From contig NZ_SWCM01000012.1 of assembly GCF_005116645.1 (NCBI RefSeq), positions 1-64,000 of the forward strand: a DNA stretch of 64,000 nucleotides, in the 5' to 3' direction. Position numbers and translations under genes: made by a program. Under the pieces are notes generated by a model, which did not search any database, was not told where the DNA came from, and worked only from the letters and a program-made list of their open reading frames with translations. Shown here one piece after another: positions 26,014-35,410 of this stretch. The DNA comes from Desulfopila sp. IMCC35006 (GTDB taxonomy: Bacteria > Desulfobacterota > Desulfobulbia > Desulfobulbales > Desulfocapsaceae). Every line of letters starts with the position of its first letter. Position 1 is the stretch's first letter.

Positions 26014-27789
26014 TTAACTGTTTTTGACCGGCAGGGTAATTTCAAATTCTGTTCCCTTGCCGACCTCTGATTGCACATTGATGCGTCCACCAAGTTTTTT
26101 TAGTATGCCATAGGTTATGGACAACCCCAGGCCGGTTCCTTTGCCGGTTTCTTTGGTAGTAAAAAAAGGATCAAAGATGCGTCGTTGCACATCCGGAGAC
26201 ATCCCTTTTCCAGTATCGGTAATTTTTACCTGAATGGTTTCTGGATCAATCTGCTTACTGCTCAGCACAATTTGGCCATTGCTGCCAATCGCATCAATGG
26301 CATTGTTTGTGATATTTAGAAAAACCTGCTGCAGTTGGCTGCGATCGCTGAATATTTTCTGTATATCCTGATCCAGTTCAAAGCATATATCAATTTGACT
26401 ATAGGTGGCTTCTTGTGCCAGAAAAGCCACAACTTCCTGCAAAACCAGGTTGATGTCAATTTCTTCTGTCTGAACATCAGTATGTCGGGCAAAGCCAAGT
26501 AATCGGTGGGTTATTGTTTTGCATCGCACCACACTATTCTGTATGCTGTCGAGCGCCCCTTGCATTGATTCCTTGTATTGGAAATCTCCTGTCATTTCGA
26601 AATAATCCTGAATAAGACCGGTTTTTTCATTTATTATCGATAGTGGATTGTTTATTTCATGCCCCACTCCCGCCGCCAACCGACCGATGGAGGCAAGTTT
26701 ATTTGCATGCTCGGCCTCGATAAGAAATTGTTGCCGTTTTTTGTCTGCTTCACGAATGTGATTGGTAATTCCGTCGCTCAATTTTAAAATCACAAATATC
26801 GCAACAATTGCACAACAAAGAAAAATTGTGTCTAAGCGTATTTTAAATGAGGACCATGCATCTCCCTGTAAATAGAGTCTTTTTACCATGTCTATCCGCC
26901 ATGGCGTACCCTTCAGCGGAACGGATGCATGGAGGACTTCCTGGCCGTTGAAATTTTTCAGGACAATTAAATCTGAAGCTTCTGGCAAGATCTTATTGTG
27001 TGTTGACAGAAAGCGGGAAATGTCAGAACTTATTGTTTTGTCAACACTGTAAAGAACATTTTCTTTACCGATTTCACCATATTGCTGTGGGCGTGTCTGC
27101 GCTATATTCTTTGCATCAACCAGAAAAATATCATCGACGGAGGTTGTACTGATAGTATCAACAAAGCGTTGTAAGGTTTTGCCGTCAATTGTGACACGTA
27201 AAACCCAGGACCCTTCCTGTTTGGGATGTTTTCTGCTTATGGCTATGACAAAATGGGGAACTTGTCTGAAACCGGAGAAAACATTGCTGATGTATACCCC
27301 ACGGAGCAGAACTTCCTGATACCAGGTTTGGTCACGGTAGTTTTGAGCCTTCAGATGATATGGCCCAACATATGATTTCTGCATTCCTTCGGAATCAATG
27401 ATCTCGATATCCGCAAAATCGGGATGCTCTTTCTGCAGCCTCACGAAAAGGGCTTTAAGATTCTTTGGATCAATCAAATCTTGATAGCGATCATCGCGCG
27501 CAACAAGTCTGACACTTGACTGTAGTTTTGATACAAGGAGTTCAATAGTGCTCTGAGCTTGCTCCAGATTCAACATCAGTTGGGTTAACTCATCTTTTTG
27601 CAGCAGTTGTTTGTATTGATAATGTGAAAGGATAGAGATAATTGTCAACGGAACCAGAACCAGTATCGTCAAGAGAAGAGAAAGACCTCTTGAAAATTTC
27701 TTGTAACTTTTGTCAAGGTCAGCTCCATGATCAATATCTCTTGAGGGAGAAGGAAGAATACCTGCCAGCCAACCGGATTTGTGCTTCAT
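26014..27789 (-). CDS. NtrB-like sensor histidine kinase with extracytoplasmic double-Cache sensor
   Basis: A 591-aa protein: membrane segment at about 33-55, periplasmic Cache-like sensor at about 60-305, second membrane segment at about 315-335, then DHp (LAAGVGHEINNPLSIINEKTG) and ATPase domain (N-box NITNNAIDAIG, G1 ITDTGKGMS, G2 GTGLGLSITYGIL). The H-box is of the NtrB/HisKA class. A ligand in the periplasm is probably sensed. Its start overlaps the stop of the NifX-like gene by 4 nt and the receiver gene follows, so the three should be co-expressed. Confidence 0.92.
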   Translation of the reverse strand: MKHKSGWLAGILPSPSRDIDHGADLDKSYKKFSRGLSLLLTILVLVPLTIISILSHYQYKQLLQKDELTQLMLNLEQAQSTIELLVSKLQSSVRLVARDDRYQDLIDPKNLKALFVRLQKEHPDFADIEIIDSEGMQKSYVGPYHLKAQNYRDQTWYQEVLLRGVYISNVFSGFRQVPHFVIAISRKHPKQEGSWVLRVTIDGKTLQRFVDTISTTSVDDIFLVDAKNIAQTRPQQYGEIGKENVLYSVDKTISSDISRFLSTHNKILPEASDLIVLKNFNGQEVLHASVPLKGTPWRIDMVKRLYLQGDAWSSFKIRLDTIFLCCAIVAIFVILKLSDGITNHIREADKKRQQFLIEAEHANKLASIGRLAAGVGHEINNPLSIINEKTGLIQDYFEMTGDFQYKESMQGALDSIQNSVVRCKTITHRLLGFARHTDVQTEEIDINLVLQEVVAFLAQEATYSQIDICFELDQDIQKIFSDRSQLQQVFLNITNNAIDAIGSNGQIVLSSKQIDPETIQVKITDTGKGMSPDVQRRIFDPFFTTKETGKGTGLGLSITYGILKKLGGRINVQSEVGKGTEFEITLPVKNS

Positions 27790-28139
27790 AAGGCCCCCTC
27801 TCTGGATGTTACTCGCGACAACATCGCGCCTGGTTTAAGAGAATTATCCATAACCAACCTCAGAACCTCAGCATGGGGCCCGATGACGGCATCGAACACC
27901 ATGATTTTTTTCCAGATCAGAAATTGGTAGTGTTCCTCTTCGATTCCTCCACAGACAACGACACCAATGTTTTCCTTGAGGACAAGATCACATAACAACT
28001 CAGCAGACATCTCAGACAAGACCAACGAATGTGGTTCTTCCAGCAGTTGCCGGTCATAACAGGTTGCAATGATAACCTCCGCACTCATATCAAATCGGGG
28101 AGATATATAGTCGCCTCTTGTTGTCATCATGATTTTCAT
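27786..28139 (-). CDS. NifX/NifB-type cofactor-binding fold protein in a two-component operon
   Basis: A 117-aa protein starting MKIMMTTRGDYISPRFDMSAEVIIATCYD, with the 'ISPRFD' feature and the GVVVCGGIEEEHYQFLIWKKIMVFDAVIG stretch typical of the dinitrogenase iron-molybdenum cofactor family (NifX/NafY/MTH1175-like). It lies between a sigma-54 activator and an NtrB-like kinase and overlaps the kinase start. Here it is more likely a sensing or regulatory component than a nitrogenase assembly factor. C93-like cysteine in VVCGG could bind a metal or cluster. Confidence 0.82.
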   Translation of the reverse strand: MKIMMTTRGDYISPRFDMSAEVIIATCYDRQLLEEPHSLVLSEMSAELLCDLVLKENIGVVVCGGIEEEHYQFLIWKKIMVFDAVIGPHAEVLRLVMDNSLKPGAMLSRVTSREGAL

Positions 28140-28148
28140 TTTTCCCCC

Positions 28149-29516
28149 TTATGTCAGCCTGTATTTTTTTATTTTACGCCAAAGAGTGGTCCTTCCCCAG
28201 CCAAGAAGCTCAGCGGCCTTAGAACGATTACCCCCCGTTTTAACCAGCGCATCCATAATATTCTCTTTTTCCGCCTCAGCCCAACCTCCAGTTTTTGCTT
28301 GAACGGACTGTTCCGGGGGAGGGGATGAAAGCGAAGGGTCAACATGATCGGTGTGATTGACCCGAGGAGACTTTGTCGGTTTTACCAGGTATTGCGGCAG
28401 ATCTTTTACCCCGATCTTTTTTTCCTGGCAGAAAGTTACCGCATACTCTACGATGTTTCGCAACTCGCGGACATTGCCCGGGTAGTGGTAAGAACTGAGC
28501 CTGTCGATCGATTTTCTGTTGAACCCAATAATATCCCGAGCGAGTTTGGTTCTGAACTGGCGTAAAAAATGATCCAGCAACAGGGGAATGTCACCGTCAC
28601 GTTCCCGAAGTGGAGGTATGTGCAAGTGGAGAACATTGAGCCGATAAAAGAGGTCTTCCCTAAAGCGTCCCTGTTCTACCTCCATCCTGAGAGAGCGATG
28701 GGTTGCCGCAATAATACGTACGTCTATCTCTATTTGTTTGCTTCCTCCCACAGGATAAAAAGCATGATCGTCCAGAACGGAAAGCAGTTTTACCTGCAGT
28801 GGAAGTGATAGATCTCCTATCTCTGTGAGAAATATAGTCCCTTTGTCGGCTAGTCGAAACATGCCGATATTATCGTTTACCGCACCGGTAAACGCCCCTT
28901 TAACATGACCAAAAAGTTCAGATTCAAGTAAAGCTGCCGGCAGAGCGCCGCAGTTGACCTTGATAAATGGCTTACGCCCACGCTGTGATAATTTATGGAG
29001 CTGCTCCGCGATCTTATCCTTTCCCGTTCCTGTTTCACCGGTGATCAAAACTGACGCATCAGTGCGGGCAAGCACAGACATCAATTCAAAAACTTCTTCC
29101 ATCTGTCGACTATGGCCAATGATACCGAATTCTTGGTCATCTCCTTGGAGATCAGCTTTTTTTGCCTGTAAAGCCGAAATGTCTTCCAGTACAATCAGTA
29201 TCCCTGTTGGCTTGTGTCGCAGGTCATGCAAGCGGGAAATGGTAAACTGGATTGGTATTTTCTCGCGCCTCTTGTTTATTAAGTTCCCTTCTTTGGAAAC
29301 GGAAAGGCCGTCTTCTAAAACCTTCCTGCACACCTGATCATTATTGCCAAGGTTTGTCCGTAGTATGAAGTCACTATATATTCCACTAACCTCATCACTG
29401 CTATAGCCGACCAGACCCTCGCAGGAGCGATTTATAGCTACGATACATAGCTTTGTATCGAGGAGGACAATGCCATGTGGAATTGCATTCAATAACTCGG
29501 GAAGATTAGTTTTCAT
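28149..29516 (-). CDS. Sigma-54-dependent activator with PAS sensor and no receiver
   Basis: A 455-aa protein: PAS domain (about 5-115), AAA+ domain (about 130-370) with Walker A GETGTGKD, GAFTGA loop and Walker B IFLTEIGD (Thr in place of the usual Asp), and a C-terminal Fis-type HTH (NRSKAAELLGWGRTTLWRKIKKY). With PAS instead of a receiver it senses a cytoplasmic signal directly. It is the best local candidate to act at the -24/-12 promoter at 35411-35426. It is separated by 9 bp from the NifX-like gene. Confidence 0.93.
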   Translation of the reverse strand: MKTNLPELLNAIPHGIVLLDTKLCIVAINRSCEGLVGYSSDEVSGIYSDFILRTNLGNNDQVCRKVLEDGLSVSKEGNLINKRREKIPIQFTISRLHDLRHKPTGILIVLEDISALQAKKADLQGDDQEFGIIGHSRQMEEVFELMSVLARTDASVLITGETGTGKDKIAEQLHKLSQRGRKPFIKVNCGALPAALLESELFGHVKGAFTGAVNDNIGMFRLADKGTIFLTEIGDLSLPLQVKLLSVLDDHAFYPVGGSKQIEIDVRIIAATHRSLRMEVEQGRFREDLFYRLNVLHLHIPPLRERDGDIPLLLDHFLRQFRTKLARDIIGFNRKSIDRLSSYHYPGNVRELRNIVEYAVTFCQEKKIGVKDLPQYLVKPTKSPRVNHTDHVDPSLSSPPPEQSVQAKTGGWAEAEKENIMDALVKTGGNRSKAAELLGWGRTTLWRKIKKYRLT

Positions 29517-29827
29517 CGACTGTATCTTGTTGAAAATATGTCACATATTAACATTCACAGCGGCCATTTGTTATATTCTAGCGGTTTTATTGCATTCTGT
29601 ACCTACTTTTCATAAATTGGTGATCTTGCAGTACACCTTTAACCGATTCTGAGTAAAGATACCCAAGATACCGGCCGCACTATTTCCCATGTGTACGAAA
29701 TTGTGTGTGTGGCCTCTTGAGCCAAAACTCAAACTGTTGCTGCATCAGGACAACACGAGCTATCCGTGCAGTAACAGTTTGAACACCAGGGGGGAATGCA
29801 TTTAGCACCGTTTTTTGCCGACAGGAG
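29517..29827. other. Intergenic region upstream of the sigma-54 activator
   Basis: About 310 bp. It holds the NhaD transcript-end hairpin (29729-29782). The rest is AT-rich; no -24/-12 element was found upstream of the activator, so it is probably read from a housekeeping-type promoter. Confidence 0.4.
29729..29782 (-). terminator. Inverted repeat after nhaD
   Basis: Arms TCAAACTGTTGCTGCA and TGCAGTAACAGTTTGA (16 bp, one mismatch) flank a 22-nt loop, 45 bp past the nhaD stop. In the minus sense GTTTTGG follows, giving a modest T-tract. Confidence 0.55.
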
Positions 29828-31276
29828 CTAGAGAGGCATAATGTCGAAAAAACGACCGTTTATCAGGAAATGCGTACCGATACTGGCAGCATACCCCAAG
29901 GCGATTACCGGCAGCCATTTCATATGCCCGAAAAAAGTATACTTTCCCTTGGAGAGCCCCATGAGTGCCACACCGGCAGCGGAGCCAATAGAAAGCAGGC
30001 TGCCACCGACCCCTGCAGTAAGAGTAACCAGGAGCCAGTGTCCCATGGACATCTCCGGATTCATGGTAAGCACTGCAAACATGACCGGTATGTTGTCCAA
30101 GATAGCAGAAAGAACCCCTACCATCACATTGGCCGTTGTTGGACCCCAGTCGCCATACATGGTCTGGGAAGCAATGCCCAGGTAGCCAATAAAGCCAAGT
30201 CCACCCACGCAGAGAATAACACCATAGAAAAACATCATGGTGTCCCACTCGGCTCGGGCAATCTTTTTGAATACATCAAAAGCTACAGTGTCGCCGACCA
30301 TTTCATCTGCTTTCTCCGGATCATAGCTTGCCACACCATGTCCATTTTTATGGGTTTTCTTCAGGTAGAAACCAAATATCTTCAGATATGCAAGACCTGT
30401 CATCATGCCCATCATGGGCGGCAGGTACAGAAAACTATGAAAACTGACGGCGGTAACAATGGTCATCAGAAAGAGGAGCATGACCACAACAGCACCGCGT
30501 TTCATCTTGACATCGATCTCGCAGGTGGCAGGGTTGATTTTTGGTACGGCAAAACTCATGATTACCGCCGGCACCAGCCAGTTAACGACAGAAGGGATAA
30601 AAAGATTAAAGAAAGTCCAGAAATCTACAATGCCTTTCTGCCAGACCATAAGAGTGGTGATATCGCCAAATGGGCTAAATGCTCCTCCTGCATTGGCGGC
30701 AATAACGATGTTGATACAGGCAAGACCGATAAATTTAGCATTGTCTTTGCCTATAGCCATGACTACAGCGCACATAAGCATCGCGGTGGTCAGGTTGTCG
30801 GCTACGGGCGAAATAAAAAATGCCAGCAAGCCCGTAACCCAAAAGAGCTTACGAAAAGAAAATCCGGCACAGACCAGTCTGACCCGCATAGCCTCAAAAA
30901 CCTGCCGCTCCTCCATGGCGTTAATGTAGGTCATTGCCACCAGCAGGAAGAGAAAAAGTTCCGCGTATTCCAGTATATTATGGCGAACCGCTGTTTCAGC
31001 TGCATGGGTAAAACCGTTACTGGCATATATCCAGGCAATAATCCCCCATATCAACCCGGCAGCAAGCAGGATCGGTTTTGATTTACGCATATGCGTATAC
31101 TCTTCCGCGATAACCAGGCTATAGGCAACCACAAAAATAATAAGGGAGGTGTAGCCAACCCAGTGCGAGGTAAGATCGAGAGAAGGGGCTTCCCCGGTGG
31201 CCATTGCCATGACCACACCGGGGATACCTAATAGTAAAAAGACCAGAAAAATAACTCTGTTAGAAAAACCGAACAC
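29828..31276 (-). CDS. nhaD: NhaD-type Na+/H+ antiporter
   Basis: A 482-aa membrane protein with a cleavable-looking N-terminal segment (VIFLVFLLLGIPGVVMAMA) and about 12 further membrane spans. Characteristic NhaD/IT-superfamily stretches are ISPVADNLTTAMLM, NAGGAFSPFGDITTLMVWQKG and DNIPVMFAVLTM, plus GGSLLSIGSAAGVALMG. It exports Na+ in exchange for protons. Placed beside a DASS anion carrier, it could sustain the Na+ gradient used for anion uptake. The terminator candidate at 29729-29782 follows. Confidence 0.92.
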   Translation of the reverse strand: MFGFSNRVIFLVFLLLGIPGVVMAMATGEAPSLDLTSHWVGYTSLIIFVVAYSLVIAEEYTHMRKSKPILLAAGLIWGIIAWIYASNGFTHAAETAVRHNILEYAELFLFLLVAMTYINAMEERQVFEAMRVRLVCAGFSFRKLFWVTGLLAFFISPVADNLTTAMLMCAVVMAIGKDNAKFIGLACINIVIAANAGGAFSPFGDITTLMVWQKGIVDFWTFFNLFIPSVVNWLVPAVIMSFAVPKINPATCEIDVKMKRGAVVVMLLFLMTIVTAVSFHSFLYLPPMMGMMTGLAYLKIFGFYLKKTHKNGHGVASYDPEKADEMVGDTVAFDVFKKIARAEWDTMMFFYGVILCVGGLGFIGYLGIASQTMYGDWGPTTANVMVGVLSAILDNIPVMFAVLTMNPEMSMGHWLLVTLTAGVGGSLLSIGSAAGVALMGLSKGKYTFFGHMKWLPVIALGYAASIGTHFLINGRFFDIMPL

Positions 31277-31447
31277 GACCTACCTCCTTTTTATAAGCGA
31301 TAAATTGAAAATTTATTGAGTTGACCGTTACCGTCTTCAGCAAAACAGCTGTTGTCTATTTTCAGCTTCAAGCTCATTAAAAGTTACCTGGGAAAACAGC
31401 CCATGCGGACCCAAAAAACAGCCGGCATGCCTGCAGTTGGATTGTAT

Positions 31448-32944
31448 TTATATTACCTTTGGGACAAAGACCGCCATGCCCATTAGCGGCCAGATAACGG
31501 TCACCGCCAGCCAAGTAACCAGCATCAAGAGAATACTCGCCGGTATGCCGTATAAAAAGAATTCACCGGTGGTGAACATGTTGGAGTTGTAGGCAATTGC
31601 GTTTGGTGCGGCACCAACCAGCAGCAAAAAGGGCATGCCGGAAACGACGAGTGCAGAGAACAGGATCACCTCGCCGGCGACCCCGAGATAGGGTGCGACA
31701 ACCAGAGCAACGGGCAGGGATATGGCAATGGCTGCCACGTTCATGATAAAATTGGTCATCATCATGACAAAAAAGGCCATGCCGAGGATAAAGATAATCG
31801 GTGGAGAGTTCTCAAACAGGATCAGCCAGTTAACAGCAAGCCACTTCGCTGCGCCCGTTTCCCAGAGGCAAAAACCGATGGACATGGCCCCGGCAAAGAG
31901 TAAAATTATATTCCATGGGATATCTTCCAAGTCATTCACATCGAGAATATTAAAGAGAAAAAACGCAATAGTAGAACAAAGCAAAATCCCTGTTTTATGT
32001 AGTCCGCTAAAAGCCGGGAAAAAATTTTTCAGGGCAATGATGAGGATTGTGGCGACGACGATAACCACGGTCAAGATCTCATTTCTTCGCCATTTGCCCA
32101 GTTCTGCATACATGTTCCTGGATCGTTCCTTTAATCCGTGAATAACTTTACGTTCTGGTTTGCAAACGAGCATGAAAAATCCCCAGAGCAGAAAGGTCAT
32201 AAGCCAACCGATAGGAAACATATAAGTAGTGAGTTCAAAAAAACCGATATCCACGTTTGTGATATCCTTATAGAACCCAAGAGCTACTGCTCCACGGGCT
32301 GCACCAAGCAGGGTAATGATGCTACCGGCTCCCGCCACGTATGCCATGCCTATGAAAAGCCCCTTGCCGAATTTCGAAGGTTTTTCTTCGTCGGAGTAAA
32401 GAGCGTGAATGGCCATAAGTAGCGGAAACATGGTCGCAGCCACTGCTGTGTGGGCCATAACGTGAGTCAGGGCCGCGGTCATAATAAAACAGCCCAGCAT
32501 TATCATGCTGGTTTTTTCACCGACGATTGAGAGCATTTTATACGCGATTCGCCTGGTGAGACCGGTTTTGGTAAACACCATGCCGATTACTATGGACCCG
32601 AAGATAAACAGCACGGATGGGTCCATGAAATCCTTGAAGGCAACTTTTGGATCACGGATCATGAAAAGTGCCTGTAAAACACCAATGGTTAAGCTGGTGA
32701 CACCGATTGGAACAACTTCAAAGACCCACCATGTTGCCGCCAACAAAAAAACGGCTAAGGCTCCTTTGGCTTGCTGGCTCAGAACAAAGTGTTCCCCCAT
32801 GGGGTCAATGGCATCGGGCCACGGAGGACAGTAATAGACAAAGACAAAAAGCCCCATGCCAAGCAACATGAAGGTGAGCCGCTTCCAATCGAATTTTTTT
32901 GGGGTTTCAGGCAGGCTGATAGTGGTAGAATCTGCAGCACTCAT
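31448..32944 (-). CDS. DASS-family (SLC13-like) anion:Na+ symporter
   Basis: A 498-aa protein from ATG 32944 (GAGGAG 6 nt upstream; a longer frame would overlap the CBS gene). About 12 membrane segments in the divalent-anion:sodium symporter arrangement, with the two pseudo-symmetric regions MAHTAVAATMFPLLM and TNFIMNVAAIAISLP near the usual SNT motifs and GAAPNAIAYNSNMFTTGEF near the C-terminus. Family members carry dicarboxylates or sulfate; in sulfate reducers DASS proteins are candidate sulfate importers. The neighbouring NhaD fits Na+ coupling. Substrate is not fixed by sequence. Confidence 0.88.
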   Translation of the reverse strand: MSAADSTTISLPETPKKFDWKRLTFMLLGMGLFVFVYYCPPWPDAIDPMGEHFVLSQQAKGALAVFLLAATWWVFEVVPIGVTSLTIGVLQALFMIRDPKVAFKDFMDPSVLFIFGSIVIGMVFTKTGLTRRIAYKMLSIVGEKTSMIMLGCFIMTAALTHVMAHTAVAATMFPLLMAIHALYSDEEKPSKFGKGLFIGMAYVAGAGSIITLLGAARGAVALGFYKDITNVDIGFFELTTYMFPIGWLMTFLLWGFFMLVCKPERKVIHGLKERSRNMYAELGKWRRNEILTVVIVVATILIIALKNFFPAFSGLHKTGILLCSTIAFFLFNILDVNDLEDIPWNIILLFAGAMSIGFCLWETGAAKWLAVNWLILFENSPPIIFILGMAFFVMMMTNFIMNVAAIAISLPVALVVAPYLGVAGEVILFSALVVSGMPFLLLVGAAPNAIAYNSNMFTTGEFFLYGIPASILLMLVTWLAVTVIWPLMGMAVFVPKVI

Positions 32945-32967
32945 CCTCTTCTCCTCTTTATGTTTTC

Positions 32968-33498
32968 TTATGGAATGGGGCAGTAGGTGTTGCACATGGC
33001 CATGAAGATCTCCTCAAGGCGCAGAACACCGATTATGGTGCCGTCATCGGTTACCGGAACATCAAATTCGTTTCGGTTGGACATCATGACTAACGCTTTT
33101 AGAATGTGGGTGTCCGCCGGAAATGAAAAATCAATGGGATGCACAAGTGATTTTATGGGCTTATCTCGATTCTTTCCACATTCTGAAAATGTTGATGTTT
33201 CATAGAGAGGAGCCAGGTCCAGAAAATCTCCTTCTTTGCCTTCAAACTTTCCCACCTTCGTGCCTTTCAGGAGACCCGGCGCCAGCCCATGCATGATATC
33301 CATCAAGAATAATTTACCGACCAGTTGATTCAGGTCGTTGACCACGAACAGCATGGAATAGTGCTGACGTTCCTGCTGTCCTGCCCGAAAAGACATAAAT
33401 GACTGTATTGCCTCCTGCAGAGTCTGATTTTCGCTCAAATGTGGGTAGTGCTCAATAGGGATAACCAGGTTTCGGATGGTCGATTTTTTTGTATCCAT
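32968..33498 (-). CDS. CBS-domain pair protein
   Basis: A 176-aa cytosolic protein with two CBS motifs: about 5-80 (IPIEHYPHLSENQTLQEAIQSF ... MLFVVNDLNQLVGKLFLMDIM) and about 110-172 (DFSFPADTHILKALVMM ... VPVTDDGTIIGVLRLEEIFMAM). CBS pairs bind adenosine nucleotides and often gate transporters. It ends 23 bp before the DASS gene, so it is likely a regulator of that carrier or an energy sensor for the local regulatory circuit. Confidence 0.88.
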   Translation of the reverse strand: MDTKKSTIRNLVIPIEHYPHLSENQTLQEAIQSFMSFRAGQQERQHYSMLFVVNDLNQLVGKLFLMDIMHGLAPGLLKGTKVGKFEGKEGDFLDLAPLYETSTFSECGKNRDKPIKSLVHPIDFSFPADTHILKALVMMSNRNEFDVPVTDDGTIIGVLRLEEIFMAMCNTYCPIP

Positions 33499-33659
33499 AA
33501 CACTTCTCCTTTTTCCGAAGTCTGTCTCAAACAGTTCGGTGAATTTTGGTCTTTACAACACCTGGACGCACCAGTTCTTTTTCGGCTGGTTTACAGTAGC
33601 CTGTTTCCTTAATTACCGTTGGTTAGAGGGAAAATGCTTCTGCAGAGAGAAACAGAATT

Positions 33660-34115
33660 TTACCAGCTTTTACTTTTTAGAATGTTTCTCACTTCGTTTG
33701 CCGATTTCTTTTCCAGCATGAGAATCCGTTGCTGCTTAGCCAGGCGTATTTTTTCCATGAGAATGGTTAAGTCTACCGGTTTCTCAAGGTAATCTATTGC
33801 CCCGTGTTTCATCGCTTCAATGCCACTTTGTATCGTGCCCTGTCCGGTAAGCATAATGACTTCGATGTCAGGTCTTTTTTCTTTGATCTGCTTGAGGGTC
33901 TCGATACCGTTTATCCCCGGCATGGCAATATCGACGACTGCAACATCAAAATTCTGGTCATCAGTCATGGCCAATGCTTCTTCGCCGCTTGTCACCGCTA
34001 TGACCTTGAGTCCACGGGTTTCGAGACGCTGGGACAAAATTTCGATAAAATCTTTCTCGTCATCTACCAGCATAACTTTTGTCGCTAACTGACTATTCAT
34101 TGCACTGCCTCTCAA
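33660..34115 (-). CDS. Response regulator, receiver domain with helical tail
   Basis: A 151-aa protein: receiver domain with acidic pocket LVDDEKD, phospho-acceptor in VAVVDIAMPGING, TGQGT and EKPVD, followed by a Lys-rich helical tail. It follows the cytidylate-kinase-like receiver protein by 3 bp and is therefore in the same operon. No output domain. Confidence 0.9.
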   Translation of the reverse strand: MRGSAMNSQLATKVMLVDDEKDFIEILSQRLETRGLKVIAVTSGEEALAMTDDQNFDVAVVDIAMPGINGIETLKQIKEKRPDIEVIMLTGQGTIQSGIEAMKHGAIDYLEKPVDLTILMEKIRLAKQQRILMLEKKSANEVRNILKSKSW

Positions 34116-34118
34116 TAG

Positions 34119-35348
34119 TTAGGGGTGAAGTTTTGCCTGCGCTAATTTGGCCATTGCCACTTTCTTGTAGGCCTCGTCGATCTTTGCTGTTAGTTGAACT
34201 ATATCAACAGGTTTCTGCAAATAGGCATAGGCTCCGAGTTCCATACATTTTTTTTCATCTTCCTCTGATCCGTGGCCGGTAAGGATGATAATTTCAATTT
34301 CAGGTTTCACTGCTTTTGCTTGAAAGAGAACTTCAACACCGCTCACACCTGGCATTTTCAAGTCGAGAACTATGACATCAGGAGTTTCCTGCGCCAATAA
34401 GTCGAGGGCCTGCTCGCCATCAAGAACAGGATAAGAACCATAGTTTCGCGTATTGAGTCGTTCGGCAAGCGTTTCCACAAACTCCTGTTCATCATCAACC
34501 AGTAAAACCTTAGGCGGGAGAGAGAATTCCTGCGCTCTGTAAACGGACACGTAGTAATCTTTGCCCGTCGCGACCTCAACATTTTGTACACCGCTTACAC
34601 TTTTAGCTATTCTTTTCAGTGCATTAGCTAGTTTTGAAAAATTGAGAACACTTTTGTTAACGAACAGGGTAATGTGCCCATTGTTGCTCACAACAGAGGG
34701 AATGTAGCCTTTTTCGATCAAGGCTAACTCGACCTGCGTTGCCAGGATGAAGTCCACGACAGCTTGCCTGGATGTTTCGGTTTCGAGAACAGCTGGTTTG
34801 TGATAGTTTTCCATGATACGTTGCACCACCGCATCAGGGCTACTGGACCCGACAGGAATAACAATGTCGTAAAGAGATGGATCACTTACTGTCTTGGCAA
34901 AGAGAAAATCCGTCCAGCCTATTGCTTTAAGGTCATGATGATGAATCAGATTGACAGCCTTTTTCTCGATCAAGCCCTCGGCGATTGCCCGCTTAATACG
35001 ACCTTGTTTTTCATCAAAGACACCCACTTTCAAGATGTGGCTCACCGAAGAGGGAATTAAGTGGGTAATGAAACCGGAAAAAATAATTTTGGAACGGCTG
35101 ATATGTTCAGCCAAGGCAAGTTTTATGTGAGCCGTGGTGCGCTCTCTCTCAAATGTGAACTTGTTAAAGACGGATGTCGGACTATAAAGAGCTTCTGCCA
35201 CCTTATCTTTCTTTAATTTGTACTGCAGGCACGTTTCATCGATTATGTCATGATCTTGAATAGTAACATAACCGGATGCCACGGCCAGTTTTTCCCGGAT
35301 TTCCTTTTCCATCGTGAAAATGCTGTTAAACAATGCGATTGAGGACAT
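34119..35348 (-). CDS. Cytidylate-kinase-like domain fused to a C-terminal receiver
   Basis: A 409-aa protein in three parts. Residues about 1-195 resemble the cytidylate-kinase-like family (IREKLAVASGYVTIQDHDIIDETC; RIKRAIAEGLIEKKAVNLIHHHD; WTDFLFAKTVSDPSLYDIVIPVG), but the N-terminal P-loop is missing: where SREFGSGG-type sequence is expected it reads FNSIFTME. Residues about 195-275 form an alpha/beta part ending SVSGVQNVEVATG that resembles a BON-type fold. Residues about 280-400 are a receiver domain with intact VLLDLKMPGVSG-like site (VIVLDLKMPG). The kinase part probably binds a ligand without phosphorylating it. First gene of an operon with a sigma-54 promoter 63 bp upstream. Confidence 0.85.
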   Translation of the reverse strand: MSSIALFNSIFTMEKEIREKLAVASGYVTIQDHDIIDETCLQYKLKKDKVAEALYSPTSVFNKFTFERERTTAHIKLALAEHISRSKIIFSGFITHLIPSSVSHILKVGVFDEKQGRIKRAIAEGLIEKKAVNLIHHHDLKAIGWTDFLFAKTVSDPSLYDIVIPVGSSSPDAVVQRIMENYHKPAVLETETSRQAVVDFILATQVELALIEKGYIPSVVSNNGHITLFVNKSVLNFSKLANALKRIAKSVSGVQNVEVATGKDYYVSVYRAQEFSLPPKVLLVDDEQEFVETLAERLNTRNYGSYPVLDGEQALDLLAQETPDVIVLDLKMPGVSGVEVLFQAKAVKPEIEIIILTGHGSEEDEKKCMELGAYAYLQKPVDIVQLTAKIDEAYKKVAMAKLAQAKLHP

Positions 35349-35410
35349 AGGGGTCTCCTTTTAGTCATTTTCTCACTCAAATAATGAAACTCTCCTCTTG
35401 TCCATTGTAT

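Noticed and set aside
29870-31081. Long plus-strand open frame (about 400 codons) opposite nhaD
   Set aside because: It is the antisense shadow of a strongly conserved membrane protein; its composition is His/Lys/Asn-rich and without motifs.
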